Positions 27,584-36,046 of a stretch of 64,000 bases of DNA are shown in pieces. Within the stretch, counting starts at the first letter, position 1; each line of letters opens with the position of its first letter. The notes beneath the pieces are model-generated. The model was not told where the DNA came from, made no database searches, and saw nothing but the letters and a program-made list of their open reading frames with translations. This stretch comes from Vibrio algarum (GTDB lineage Bacteria > Pseudomonadota > Gammaproteobacteria > Enterobacterales > Vibrionaceae): NCBI RefSeq assembly GCF_028204155.1, contig NZ_JAQLOI010000001.1:2170001-2234000 (forward strand). Reading direction: 5' to 3'. Position numbers and translations under genes: made by a program.

Positions 27584-28678
27584 ATGAGTAAAAGATTAGA
27601 TTCAAAACCAAGAAATGATGGCTTTAGAATGCCTGGTGAACATGAGCCTCAAGAAGCGGTTTGGATGGCCTGGCCAGAACGTACAGATAACTGGCGCTAC
27701 GGTGGTAAACCGGCACAAAAGACGTTTACCGAAGTAGCAAAGGCCATATCACAGTCAACACCCGTTACAATGATCGTTAGCTCTGAACAGTTTGAAAATG
27801 CGCGCGGCCAGTTACCTGAAGGGATCAGATTGGTAGAAATGAGTACTGATGACTCATGGATGCGAGATATTGGCCCGTCTTATGTTGTTAATGACGAAGG
27901 TGAACGTCGCGGTATAGACTGGTACTTTAACGCATGGGGTGGCTTAGTAGATGGCTTGTATTACCCTTGGCACAATGACGACGCAGTAGCTCAAAAAGTG
28001 TGTGAAATTTTAGGCGACCACAGCTACAAAGCGCAGATTGTCCTTGAAGGTGGTTCCATCCACGTTGATGGTGAAGGAACGTTGTACACCACAGAAGAGT
28101 GTTTACTTCACGAAAGTAGAAACCCTGACCTAACAAGAGAAGAAATTGAAGAAGTTCTCTGTGATCATCTATCTGTAGATAAAGTTATTTGGATCCCTTC
28201 AGGTCTATATAACGATGAAACTAACGGACATGTTGATAACTTGATCCACGTAGTTCGTCCAGGCGAAGTTATTCTGACATGGTGTGACGACGAAATGGAC
28301 CCACAATACGACCTTTCAAGAAGCGCACTTGACGCATTGCTGACGCAAAAAGACGCGAAAGGTCGAAGTATCAAAGTTCACAAAATACCAATGCCGGGGC
28401 CACTTTTTATCACTGAAGAAGAAGCGAGTGGTGTAGACATGTCAGATGGAATGGAGCGCGTACCAGGAGAAAGACTAGCCGGTTCCTATGCTAATTATTT
28501 GGTTACTAACGACCAGATCGTATACCCTCTTCTTGACAAAGATCATGACGCAGAAGTAGAAGCTATTCTTAACGAACTTTATCCTGGATATAGAATTACA
28601 GGTGTAAACGCACGCGAAATTCTTTTGGGAGGGGGTAACATACACTGTATTACTCAACAGATACCAGCGGTTAAATAA
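27584..28678 (+). CDS. aguA: Agmatine deiminase
   Basis: The 364-residue protein belongs to the guanidino-group modifying (PPAD-like) superfamily. It shows DDSWMRDIGPSYVV, LEGGSIHVDGEGTLYTTEECLL, NGHVDNL and the catalytic cysteine C355 in GGGNIHCITQQ. The length and the N-terminal FRMPGEHEPQEAVWMAWPER are diagnostic of AguA. It hydrolyses agmatine to N-carbamoylputrescine and ammonia in the cytoplasm. AGGAG lies upstream of the ATG. It is the second gene of an operon with the antiporter, and its product feeds the carbamoyltransferase at 22910-23956. Confidence 0.95.
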   Translation: MSKRLDSKPRNDGFRMPGEHEPQEAVWMAWPERTDNWRYGGKPAQKTFTEVAKAISQSTPVTMIVSSEQFENARGQLPEGIRLVEMSTDDSWMRDIGPSYVVNDEGERRGIDWYFNAWGGLVDGLYYPWHNDDAVAQKVCEILGDHSYKAQIVLEGGSIHVDGEGTLYTTEECLLHESRNPDLTREEIEEVLCDHLSVDKVIWIPSGLYNDETNGHVDNLIHVVRPGEVILTWCDDEMDPQYDLSRSALDALLTQKDAKGRSIKVHKIPMPGPLFITEEEASGVDMSDGMERVPGERLAGSYANYLVTNDQIVYPLLDKDHDAEVEAILNELYPGYRITGVNAREILLGGGNIHCITQQIPAVK

Positions 28679-28712
28679 GCTAAAACTGCTTGAGATAACC
28701 CTCTAACGATAA

Positions 28713-28747
28713 GGCCTCTTTCATTAGTTTAAATGAATGAGGCTTTT
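28713..28747. terminator. Terminator between aguA and a convergent DUF1289 gene
   Basis: A stem with GCCTC / GAGGC at its base and a T/A-rich upper part (TTTCATT / AATGAAT, one mismatch) ends in TTTT on the plus strand. The position between convergent stop codons supports a terminator for aguA. It may also serve the minus-strand gene. Confidence 0.65.
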
Positions 28748-29003
28748 AGTTTTCCCCAAACAAATCTTGCTGGGGATTGACTGGTTCTTTAGTTATCTGC
28801 GGTTTCTTCTTACCTTGAAGTGTTTTTCTTCGGTATCTCTGCTTACACAGTTTTATCACATGCAATTGTTGAGCTGGCGTGAATTCTAGCCAATTAAAAC
28901 GCTCCTCTCTTTTACGCATACAACCATTACAGTAGCCTTTTTCATCTACTGAACAAACGCCAACGCAGGGGCTCGGTACGGTAAAAAACTCTAACTGTTC
29001 CAT
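28746..29003 (-). CDS. DUF1289 small cysteine-rich protein
   Basis: The 85-residue protein has the DUF1289 motif SPCVGVCSVDEKGYCNGCMRKREE with four spaced cysteines, then W-EFTPAQQ and a very basic helix (KQRYRRKTLQGKKK). The family is probably metal-binding, with no established role. Unlike the gene at 17513 it carries a longer basic tail ending in QQDLFGEN. It stands alone between convergent aguA and a divergent META lipoprotein. Confidence 0.82.
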   Translation of the reverse strand: MEQLEFFTVPSPCVGVCSVDEKGYCNGCMRKREERFNWLEFTPAQQLHVIKLCKQRYRRKTLQGKKKPQITKEPVNPQQDLFGEN

Positions 29004-29166
29004 AAAAGAGAAAACGTCTTATTTACAATTACTAATTCTATATTAGTCCCATAACGCCTTGATAACAATTTACATTCTAAACAATTTCATTACTGTTCTC
29101 TGACACCATATTCAATTTTGGGTTTATACTTTGTTGGATTTAAAATTTTTCACACTGGAGTACGTC

Positions 29167-29607
29167 ATGAAAAAACTGATAGCTGTTGTAACTTTACCTA
29201 TCTTGCTTGCAGCCTGCCAAAGTACCGGAAACGAAAACGCCATGGCAAAAACCATCACGCCTCAAGATCTGCAACATCATAATTGGGAGCTTATTCAAAT
29301 TGATGGTGAAGCTATTGAAACTCCAGATAACATGCAAGCCCCTCGTCTTGAAATTGGTGAGAAAATGACAGCAAACGGAAACGCTGGCTGTAATAATTTC
29401 TTTGGCCAAGGCGAATTAGACAACAATAGGTTCCGCATTCAACAAATGGGCATGACAATGAAAATGTGCCATAACGACGTAATGGGAACGGAAATGACAT
29501 TCTCTAAGTCACTATCTGACTGGAATGAAATATCGCTTACAAATGAAAGCATGACACTTACTAACGAAAGTCACACATTAACTTTCAAGCTAAGCGATTG
29601 GAAATAA
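29167..29607 (+). CDS. META-domain (HslJ-like) lipoprotein
   Basis: The ATG at 29167 has GGAG 6 bases upstream and begins a lipoprotein signal (MKKLIAVVTLPILLAAC), so an earlier in-frame TTG at 29131 is rejected. The 146-residue product carries a META domain: HNWELIQIDGE, NAGCNNFFGQGEL, then MGMTMKMCHNDVMGTEMTF, with the paired cysteines of the family. E. coli HslJ of this family is linked to heat shock and novobiocin resistance. The exact role here is unknown. Confidence 0.87.
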   Translation: MKKLIAVVTLPILLAACQSTGNENAMAKTITPQDLQHHNWELIQIDGEAIETPDNMQAPRLEIGEKMTANGNAGCNNFFGQGELDNNRFRIQQMGMTMKMCHNDVMGTEMTFSKSLSDWNEISLTNESMTLTNESHTLTFKLSDWK

Positions 29608-29657
29608 GACTAAATTCGGAATTTCAAAATAGGTATCAACCTAAAAATAGGACTCCC

Positions 29658-29696
29658 TATTTCACATGCCGCGAAGAGATTGAGGCATGTGAAATA
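29658..29696 (+). terminator. Strong 13-bp hairpin after the META lipoprotein gene
   Basis: A perfect 13-bp stem (TATTTCACATGCC / GGCATGTGAAATA) with a 13-nt loop lies 50 bases after the stop codon. The downstream side reads AATTTAGG rather than a clean T tract, so it may be a terminator with a weak tail or a transcript-stabilising structure. Confidence 0.6.
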
Positions 29697-29725
29697 AATT
29701 TAGGACAAATAAAATCGAACCGATT

Positions 29726-29741
29726 AGACGTCTAGACGTTT
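29726..29741 (+). promoter_or_regulatory. Tandem MetJ operator (met box) upstream of metR
   Basis: The sequence AGACGTCTAGACGTTT holds two adjacent copies of the MetJ 8-mer AGACGTCT, the first perfect and the second 7 of 8. Tandem met boxes are the known binding site of MetJ with S-adenosylmethionine. It lies 70 bases before the metR start, so metR should be repressed when methionine is plentiful, as in enterobacteria. Confidence 0.87.
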
Positions 29742-29810
29742 ACAAATAGAATTGGTTAGGTTAATTTATGAGCTCATTTAATGATAGCCCACATCATATG
29801 AAGAGAACTC

Positions 29811-30767
29811 ATGATAGAACTCAAGCATTTACGCACTCTCGTATCGTTGCGGGACACAGGATCTCTCACCGCAACCGCTAGTTCCCTGCACCTTACTCAA
29901 TCCGCACTCTCTCATCAGATTAAAGATCTTGAACTTAGGCTCGGTGGGCAGTTATTTCTTCGAAAAACACGACCGGTAAAGTTCACATCAGAGGGCAATA
30001 TTTTATTGAAACTCGCTGATGAAATTCTTCATAAAATCGCCATTGCAGAAGGTAAAATCGCCAACCTAAAAGAAGATGTCAATGGACGTTTACATATGGC
30101 GATTGACTGTCACTCATGTTTTCAGTGGTTAATGCCTGCATTGAGAGAGTATCAATTAAGCTGGCCGAACGTAGGATTAGACTTTATTTCCGGCTTTGAT
30201 TTTGAGCCGATTCCGGCCTTATTATCTGGCGAACTTGACCTCGTCATAACCTCAGACATACTGCCAAGATCCGATGTTCATTACGAACCATTATTTGATT
30301 TTGAGATGTGTTTAGTCACATCTACTCATCATCCGTTGGCAGACAAAGATTCCATACAACCTGAAGATTTTCTCGACCAAACCGTAATCACCTACCCTGT
30401 GCATAAAACTCGCTTGGATGTATATAAGCATTTTATGGCCCCTGCGGGGATTGAACCACTTAAATGGAAACAGTCAGATAATACTTTAATGCTTATCCAG
30501 ATGGTGTCAGCGGGTCTTGGAGTGGCCGCGATACCAAACTGGGCCATTCACGAGTTCTCTAGGCAAGGACTCATTACGAGTAAGCCTTTGGGCAAAGGCC
30601 TATGGCGTAGACTCTTTGCTGCCACTCGTCAATCTGAACATGATCGAGCCTATCTCCAAGCTTTTTTAATACCGCAAGGTTACAATGTAAAAGCCACCTA
30701 CAAGGCATTAAAATGCCTTAAACAAAAATGGGACAAACTGATGTTTATCCCATTTCTATTTAGATAA
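29811..30767 (+). CDS. metR: LysR-type methionine biosynthesis regulator MetR
   Basis: The 318-residue protein begins MIELKHLRTLVSLRDTGSLT and has a LysR helix-turn-helix with TQSALSHQIKDLE. The ligand domain matches MetR closely: AIDCHSCFQWLMPALREY, LDLVITSDILPRSDVHYEPLFDFE, YPVHKTRLDVYKHFM, then DNTLMLIQMVSAGLGVAAIP. MetR activates metE and related genes with homocysteine as co-inducer. A tandem MetJ box lies upstream. No met biosynthesis gene is next to it in this window. Confidence 0.95.
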   Translation: MIELKHLRTLVSLRDTGSLTATASSLHLTQSALSHQIKDLELRLGGQLFLRKTRPVKFTSEGNILLKLADEILHKIAIAEGKIANLKEDVNGRLHMAIDCHSCFQWLMPALREYQLSWPNVGLDFISGFDFEPIPALLSGELDLVITSDILPRSDVHYEPLFDFEMCLVTSTHHPLADKDSIQPEDFLDQTVITYPVHKTRLDVYKHFMAPAGIEPLKWKQSDNTLMLIQMVSAGLGVAAIPNWAIHEFSRQGLITSKPLGKGLWRRLFAATRQSEHDRAYLQAFLIPQGYNVKATYKALKCLKQKWDKLMFIPFLFR

Positions 30768-30774
30768 AGAGCCA

Positions 30775-30975
30775 CTATCTTTCGTAAGATTTAAACTGAT
30801 TAGTAAGAGGATCATATTGATAACCTAGGACATCTAATTTACCAATGAGGCTTTCAACATCCATTTCATACATAGTGACTAAGTCTTCAAAACTGTCACA
30901 CTCTAACCTAAGCTTTTCGTTAACAATTCCTAAAAGAATATTGCTGTCTAAATGATTAACATTGCTTAAATCCAT
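30775..30975 (-). CDS. DUF4250 small protein
   Basis: The 66-residue product begins MDLSNVNHLDSNILLGIVNEKLR and ends LGYQYDPLTNQF, the pattern of DUF4250. GGAG lies upstream of the ATG at a good distance. The family is cytoplasmic and of unknown function. It is convergent with metR, with stops 8 bases apart. Confidence 0.78.
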   Translation of the reverse strand: MDLSNVNHLDSNILLGIVNEKLRLECDSFEDLVTMYEMDVESLIGKLDVLGYQYDPLTNQFKSYER

Positions 30976-31108
30976 TGCCCTACTCCGTTTATGTGTTGCC
31001 TAAAACTAAGCTTAGTCTGATTAGTCAATATTTTACAACAACTCACACAGAATCTTACTTTTACGCTAAAAATGGAATGATACTAAAGCCGCAAATTTTG
31101 CTTCCACA

Positions 31109-31792
31109 CTACGAAAGTAACAGTAGTGGATAAAGGCTAGCACTAGAGAGCAACAGTACCATTAACGTCATTGATAACTGGATCTTATTGATAGATTGAC
31201 GAGTCATCATATGCAGAGGCCAAATCAACAAACCCACGATCAAAAGAGCCAAACCCAGCAATACTTCTGTTTGGAGGCTAAATAGTGCATTTTCATTCAA
31301 TCCAATAACTTGCAAGGCCACTAAAATAGCCAATGCTATTCCGCTAACAATGCCTGTAATAGGTAATATTTTATGGAACGCATCTAAGCGTGAGCGTGCG
31401 ATCAACAACAAAAGATTGGAAAAAATAGCCCCCAACAAACTCACATTGATTAACCAACTAACTAGCGCAGGAATAGACGGGAATATAAACAATTGGTTAA
31501 CGACATAGGCCAATGCGAATCCATCAGCAATATAGAGCATCCAAATCGGCCCTTTATCGCGCGTCTTCTTCGTTTGTACCTTTGAAAAGAAATAGAACAC
31601 TGGGGCTGCGACGATAAATGCAAACATATTAGTGCTCGCTATAGCAAGCCAAAGCACACCAATGGCGGGTAACAGTTTATGTACTCGGCCTCTTTGCCCA
31701 GGGCATATTTCACCTTTAGTAAGGACCAGAGTAAGAACAAGTTGCGTACCTAACAACATTGGTGCCAAAAGTAACAGTATTGGTTCAATCAT
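31109..31792 (-). CDS. Multi-spanning inner membrane protein, unknown function
   Basis: The 227-residue protein has about seven hydrophobic segments with few charged residues. A KGEICPGQRGRVHK loop follows the first helix and a KVQTKKTRDKG loop follows the third. No family was recognised. It is monocistronic and divergent from ygiQ across a gap of about 300 bases. Confidence 0.6.
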   Translation of the reverse strand: MIEPILLLLAPMLLGTQLVLTLVLTKGEICPGQRGRVHKLLPAIGVLWLAIASTNMFAFIVAAPVFYFFSKVQTKKTRDKGPIWMLYIADGFALAYVVNQLFIFPSIPALVSWLINVSLLGAIFSNLLLLIARSRLDAFHKILPITGIVSGIALAILVALQVIGLNENALFSLQTEVLLGLALLIVGLLIWPLHMMTRQSINKIQLSMTLMVLLLSSASLYPLLLLS

Positions 31793-31854
31793 GATTTATT
31801 CATCTATTTTTCAGAGCCGCGGATAATAACATAGAAATATAAAACTCCTAGCCT

Positions 31855-32027
31855 AGAACGGGCGTTCTGATATAATGCCTGCCAGCAAAATTAGTGGTTA
31901 AAAAACATACAGCGCAAGGCTACATAAAAAGATCACTGTAACTGGCAGCTGGTTAATTATATACGTAAAAGAACGTGTTAAATCGTTCGATATTCAGCCA
32001 ACCAAATACGTTAAATTCTGCTATAAT
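31855..32027 (+). promoter_or_regulatory. Candidate ygiQ promoter region with a 14-bp palindrome
   Basis: Two TATAAT -10-like hexamers occur at 31871-31876 and 32022-32027, both reading toward ygiQ. Just upstream of the first is the palindrome AGAACG-GG-CGTTCT (31855-31868), placed where a regulator would cover the promoter. Neither -35 box is a good match, so the call is tentative. Confidence 0.4.
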
Positions 32028-32090
32028 CCGCCGACTATTTTTCGGTTAACTATAAACCATCGCATTCTCAAATGAAGGTTACGTCATTTC

Positions 32091-34361
32091 ATGATCCCAT
32101 TACCAAAAACAGAGCTGTTCGAATATCCCAAATACTGGGCTGAATGCTACGGCACTGCACCATTTTTCCCTATGTCACAAAAAGAAATGGATGATTTAGG
32201 CTGGGATAGCTGCGATATCATTTTAGTCACTGGTGACGCCTACGTTGATCACCCCTCTTTTGGCATGGCCATTATAGGCCGAATGCTTGAAGCACAAGGC
32301 TTTAGAGTGGGTATTATTGCTCAACCAGATTGGCACTCAAAAGACGACTTTATGACATTAGGTCGACCGAATCTATTTTTCGGCGTAACAGCTGGAAACA
32401 TGGATTCAATGATAAATCGCTATACGGCAGAGCGACGTATGAGACATGACGATGCGTACACTCCAAACAACGAAGGCGGAAAACGCCCTGATCGTGCCGT
32501 CACTGTTTATACTCAACGGTGCAAAGAAGCTTTTAAAGAAGTTCCCGTTGTTATTGGCGGTATTGAGGCTAGTTTACGCCGTATTGCCCACTATGATTAC
32601 TGGTCTGATAAAGTACGTCGTAGCGTTCTATTTGACTCTAAAGCTGACATTCTTATTTACGGCAATGCTGAGCGTCCATTGGTAGAAGTGGCTCATCGTA
32701 TAGCTAAGGGTGAAAGTGTAAAGAACATAACCAATATTCGTGGTACTGCATTTGCCGTCAAAACCGCTTTACCTGGCTGGCGTGGCATTGATTCTCGTAG
32801 CATTGATAGACCGGGAAAAATAGATCCTATTCCTAGTCCATATCAAGATATGACGCCGTCAAATTGTGATAAAGCTGATGAAGTCACTCCTTCTGGAGCG
32901 ACCATTGTCACCAAATCTCCAAGTATTAATTCGGCTGACGTTACGAAAGAAGCCGTGCCAATAAAAATCAGTCAGTACCAAAATAAGTCTTGGGAAAATA
33001 AGATTAAGCCATGGGAAATGACTTACGTTAAGCTTCCATCCTATGAGCAAGTAAGTAATAACAAGACACTGTATGCCCATGCATCTCGAATATTTCACCA
33101 AGAAGTGAACCCAGCAAGTGCTCGTGCATTGGTTCAAACCCACGGAAATCGAATGATCTGGTTAAACCCACCAGCTCTACCATTATCTGAAAAAGAAATG
33201 GATGGTGTTTTCGCACTACCCTATGCCCGTGTGCCTCATCCAAGCTATGGTAATGCAAAAATCCCTGCTTACGACATGATAAAGACATCAATCAATATCA
33301 TGAGAGGGTGCTTTGGCGGCTGTTCATTTTGTAGCATAACAGAACATGAAGGAAGAATAATTCAGTCGCGTTCTGAGCAATCAATCATTGATGAGATCGA
33401 AGATATACGCGACAAAGTACCTGGATTTACGGGTGTCATTTCAGATTTAGGTGGCCCTACAGCCAACATGTATCAGCTGCGTTGTAAAAGCGCAAAAGCA
33501 GAAGCGACATGTCGTCGTCCAAGTTGTGTTTGGCCGACTATCTGTGGGCATATGGATACAAACCACAAGCCAACCATCGATTTGTACCGTAGAGCACGTA
33601 AAGTAAAAGGTATTAAAAAAATACTCATCGCTTCTGGTGTACGCTACGATCTAGCAATCAAAGACCCAGAATATGTAAAAGAACTGGCGACTCACCATGT
33701 AGGCGGTTATTTGAAAATTGCGCCCGAACATACTGAGGAAGCGCCACTCGCTAAAATGATGAAGCCTGGAATGGGGTCATACAACGACTTCAAGCAGATG
33801 TTTGAGCATTATTCTAAACTTGCTGGCAAGAAACAGTATTTAATTCCATATTTCATATCTGCTCACCCCGGTACAACGGACATGGATATGGTTAACTTAG
33901 CATTGTGGTTAAAGCAGAATAATTTCAAGCTAGACCAAGTACAAAATTTCTATCCTTCTCCTTTGGCAAATGCAACGACTATCTACCATACCGAGATAGA
34001 TTCCTTAAATAAAATTCGTAAAGAAAATGAAACCGTTCCGGTACCTAAAGGAACGATAAAACGACGCTTACACAAAGCTATCTTACGTTACCATGATCAG
34101 AATAACTGGGAGCTTATTCGAGAAGCACTCACTAAAATGGGCTTAGCCAAGAAGCTCATTGGTAGCGGTCCAGAATGCCTTGTGCCGCATGCGACTCGCG
34201 GTGAGAAAAACAATAACCACCGAAAAGGTAAGAACAATACCAATGGCAATAAAACGTCATATGGCCAAAAGCGTGGTGATAAAGGGTCACAAGGTAAGAG
34301 TAACCCTGGCTTAACCCGATTTAGTGGCAATCAGTTCAAAAAGCGTAAAAAGTCCGATTAA
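32091..34361 (+). CDS. ygiQ: YgiQ-family radical SAM protein
   Basis: The 756-residue protein matches YgiQ (UPF0313) throughout. The N-terminal segment includes YPKYWAECYGTAPFFP and VTGDAYVDHPSFGMAIIGR. A radical SAM cluster motif C407-xxx-C411-xx-C414 lies in RGCFGGCSFCSITEHEGR, and HVGGYLKIAPEHTE follows. The C-terminal tail is basic, Asn/Lys/Gly-rich and probably disordered (KGKNNTNGNK...FKKRKKSD). The reaction catalysed is not established. The protein is cytoplasmic. It ends with a strong terminator and is transcribed alone. Confidence 0.95.
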   Translation: MIPLPKTELFEYPKYWAECYGTAPFFPMSQKEMDDLGWDSCDIILVTGDAYVDHPSFGMAIIGRMLEAQGFRVGIIAQPDWHSKDDFMTLGRPNLFFGVTAGNMDSMINRYTAERRMRHDDAYTPNNEGGKRPDRAVTVYTQRCKEAFKEVPVVIGGIEASLRRIAHYDYWSDKVRRSVLFDSKADILIYGNAERPLVEVAHRIAKGESVKNITNIRGTAFAVKTALPGWRGIDSRSIDRPGKIDPIPSPYQDMTPSNCDKADEVTPSGATIVTKSPSINSADVTKEAVPIKISQYQNKSWENKIKPWEMTYVKLPSYEQVSNNKTLYAHASRIFHQEVNPASARALVQTHGNRMIWLNPPALPLSEKEMDGVFALPYARVPHPSYGNAKIPAYDMIKTSINIMRGCFGGCSFCSITEHEGRIIQSRSEQSIIDEIEDIRDKVPGFTGVISDLGGPTANMYQLRCKSAKAEATCRRPSCVWPTICGHMDTNHKPTIDLYRRARKVKGIKKILIASGVRYDLAIKDPEYVKELATHHVGGYLKIAPEHTEEAPLAKMMKPGMGSYNDFKQMFEHYSKLAGKKQYLIPYFISAHPGTTDMDMVNLALWLKQNNFKLDQVQNFYPSPLANATTIYHTEIDSLNKIRKENETVPVPKGTIKRRLHKAILRYHDQNNWELIREALTKMGLAKKLIGSGPECLVPHATRGEKNNNHRKGKNNTNGNKTSYGQKRGDKGSQGKSNPGLTRFSGNQFKKRKKSD

Positions 34362-34393
34362 CAATTAAAGCGCGCTATTAAATCTTCCAACTC

Positions 34394-34422
34394 AAAGCAC
34401 TGAACATCTCAGTGCTTTTTTT
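34394..34422 (+). terminator. Intrinsic terminator of ygiQ
   Basis: A 10-bp perfect stem (AAAGCACTGA / TCAGTGCTTT) with a 5-nt loop is followed by a T run, 32 bases after the ygiQ stop. Confidence 0.9.
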
Positions 34423-34530
34423 AACTAAAAGTCGGCACTCTCGTTGGTTGTGATTGTTTTTATTGATATTCCTCGATTTGCAAACAAGCTATTGTTAAGC
34501 TCTAACCATATAACAGACTAGGATAGAAGC

Positions 34531-35795
34531 ATGGCTAACGCGCAACTCAGTGTATTTCAAGGGGCAAACTTGCTCCTTTCAGCACTACTAGGATCGAGTA
34601 TATTAATCGTGCCTGCTCTCGCTGCAACCGAAGCTGGGCTCTATTCTTTGCTTGGATGGTTCTTAATCATCTTAGTTATGATTCCCATTGTTGTCACCTT
34701 TACCGGTCTCGGTCGACAATATCCACATGAGGGTGGCACGGCACATTACGTTGGCCATGCCTTCGGTAAGACAGCATCCAAATCCATCGCTTGGTTGTAC
34801 CTTGCCATCGCCCCGATTGGCCCCCCGGTCGTATTTATCACTGGTGCTAGCTATTTCAACCAGCTTATCGGCCGGCCAGAAATACCCCTATTACTGCTAG
34901 AGCTTATAATGCTGCTGCTCGTTATCGGCATTAATTTTGCTCGCTTAAAAACCTCCGCCCGTTTTCAGAGTCTCATATCTTGGGGGCTAATTATTACAAT
35001 TCTTTTAGTGACGCTATTGAGCCTTGATCAAACCAATACACCAATCAATACGGTTGACGAGGTTCCTTTTTCAATCTCCAAGCTTGGTGCATCAATCGCG
35101 ATTATGTTCTGGTCGTTTGTAGGTATCGAAGCCATTTGTCATGTCGCTAATGAATTTAAAAACCCGCAAAAAGATTTCCCCAAAGCTGTCGCTATTGGTG
35201 TCTCTGCCGCAGCCGCCCTTTATATCTGTGTAAGTTATGCCGTCATGGTGCACCATGCTTATGGTGACGAATCAAGCAATCTCAATTCTATAACCTATAT
35301 TGCGGAAATAGCCCTAGGAGCGTTGGGCCACAAATTAGTCGCGCTACTCGGATTTCTTGGCTGTTTTTCCGCAGTAAATCTATACTTAATGAGTTTCGTA
35401 CGTATGCTTTATAGCCTATTCGAAGACCAAGGAGAGCAGCACTTACTTCGGAAAAAAATTCAACTGGAACAGCCGTCGTCTCTCTGCTACTAGTCTCAAC
35501 AAGCATTGCTTTCGTTCTTATCCTGCGCGACAACTTTGGATTCTCCTTTGAAAGACTCCTAAGCATCGCAAATGCAATGTTTGTCCTGATCTACCTCGCC
35601 GCTAGTATTACAGGCCTACGTTTATTAAACGGAAAGTCTCGGATCGCTGCGGGATTGGCTAGCATTTTCTGTCTGATTATTTTCCTATATACTGGTATTT
35701 CAGGTCTTATCTCAAGCGCCATTTTATGTTTTCTATTTGTCATCTTCAGCCTAAAAAAGCCTAACCGCGAGATGACATGGGAAAGCCAAAAATGA
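34531..35795 (+). pseudogene. yjeH: YjeH-like amino-acid exporter (APC superfamily), frameshifted
   Basis: The frame from ATG 34531 matches E. coli YjeH (methionine/branched-chain amino-acid exporter) over about 305 residues: GSSILIVPALAA, GRQYPHEGGTAHYVGHAFG, FWSFVGIEAICHVANEFKNPQKDFPKA. It then leaves the family pattern at an A7 run (35452-35458) and stops at 35493. The -1 frame from the same run continues in family style (NSTGTAVVSLLLVSTSIAF, then SIANAMFVLIYLAASITGLRLLNG) to the stop at 35795. With A8 the two parts make one protein of about 421 residues, the normal YjeH length. Without repair the product lacks its last helices. A programmed -1 shift on the A run is possible but less likely than an indel. 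Confidence 0.85.
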
Positions 35796-35914
35796 AGGTT
35801 ATAAACCAAGGTCTAGCTCCATTCACCTTTAATTTTACCCCTACAACCCTAGTCTGTTATAAATAATGCTGTTCGGTTAAGGTCATTTAATCCTGTAATC
35901 CAGACGAAAACCGA

Positions 35915-35976
35915 CGTCATCCCCATGAAAATGGGGATCTAGTACAGCCAAGATTCCCGTTTTCACGGGAATGACG
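35915..35976. repeat. Nested inverted-repeat element (REP-like)
   Basis: A 62-base element begins CGTCATCCCC and ends GGGAATGACG. It holds two hairpins (ATCCCCATGAAAATGGGGAT and ATTCCCGTTTTCACGGGAAT) that are themselves imperfect inverted copies of each other around a short spacer. The layout is that of dispersed REP/BIME-type elements in bacterial intergenic regions. No second copy was noticed in this window. Confidence 0.65.
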
Positions 35977-36046
35977 AAGTATTTAGCACTAACCGATCGG
36001 CATTTAGTCTGTTATAAAAGGCTTTTATTCTGAACTGACAATTACT

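Noticed and set aside
22910..28678. Arginine deiminase (ADI) operon
   Set aside because: The deiminase has the agmatine deiminase motif GGGNIHC and length, not the ArcA pattern.
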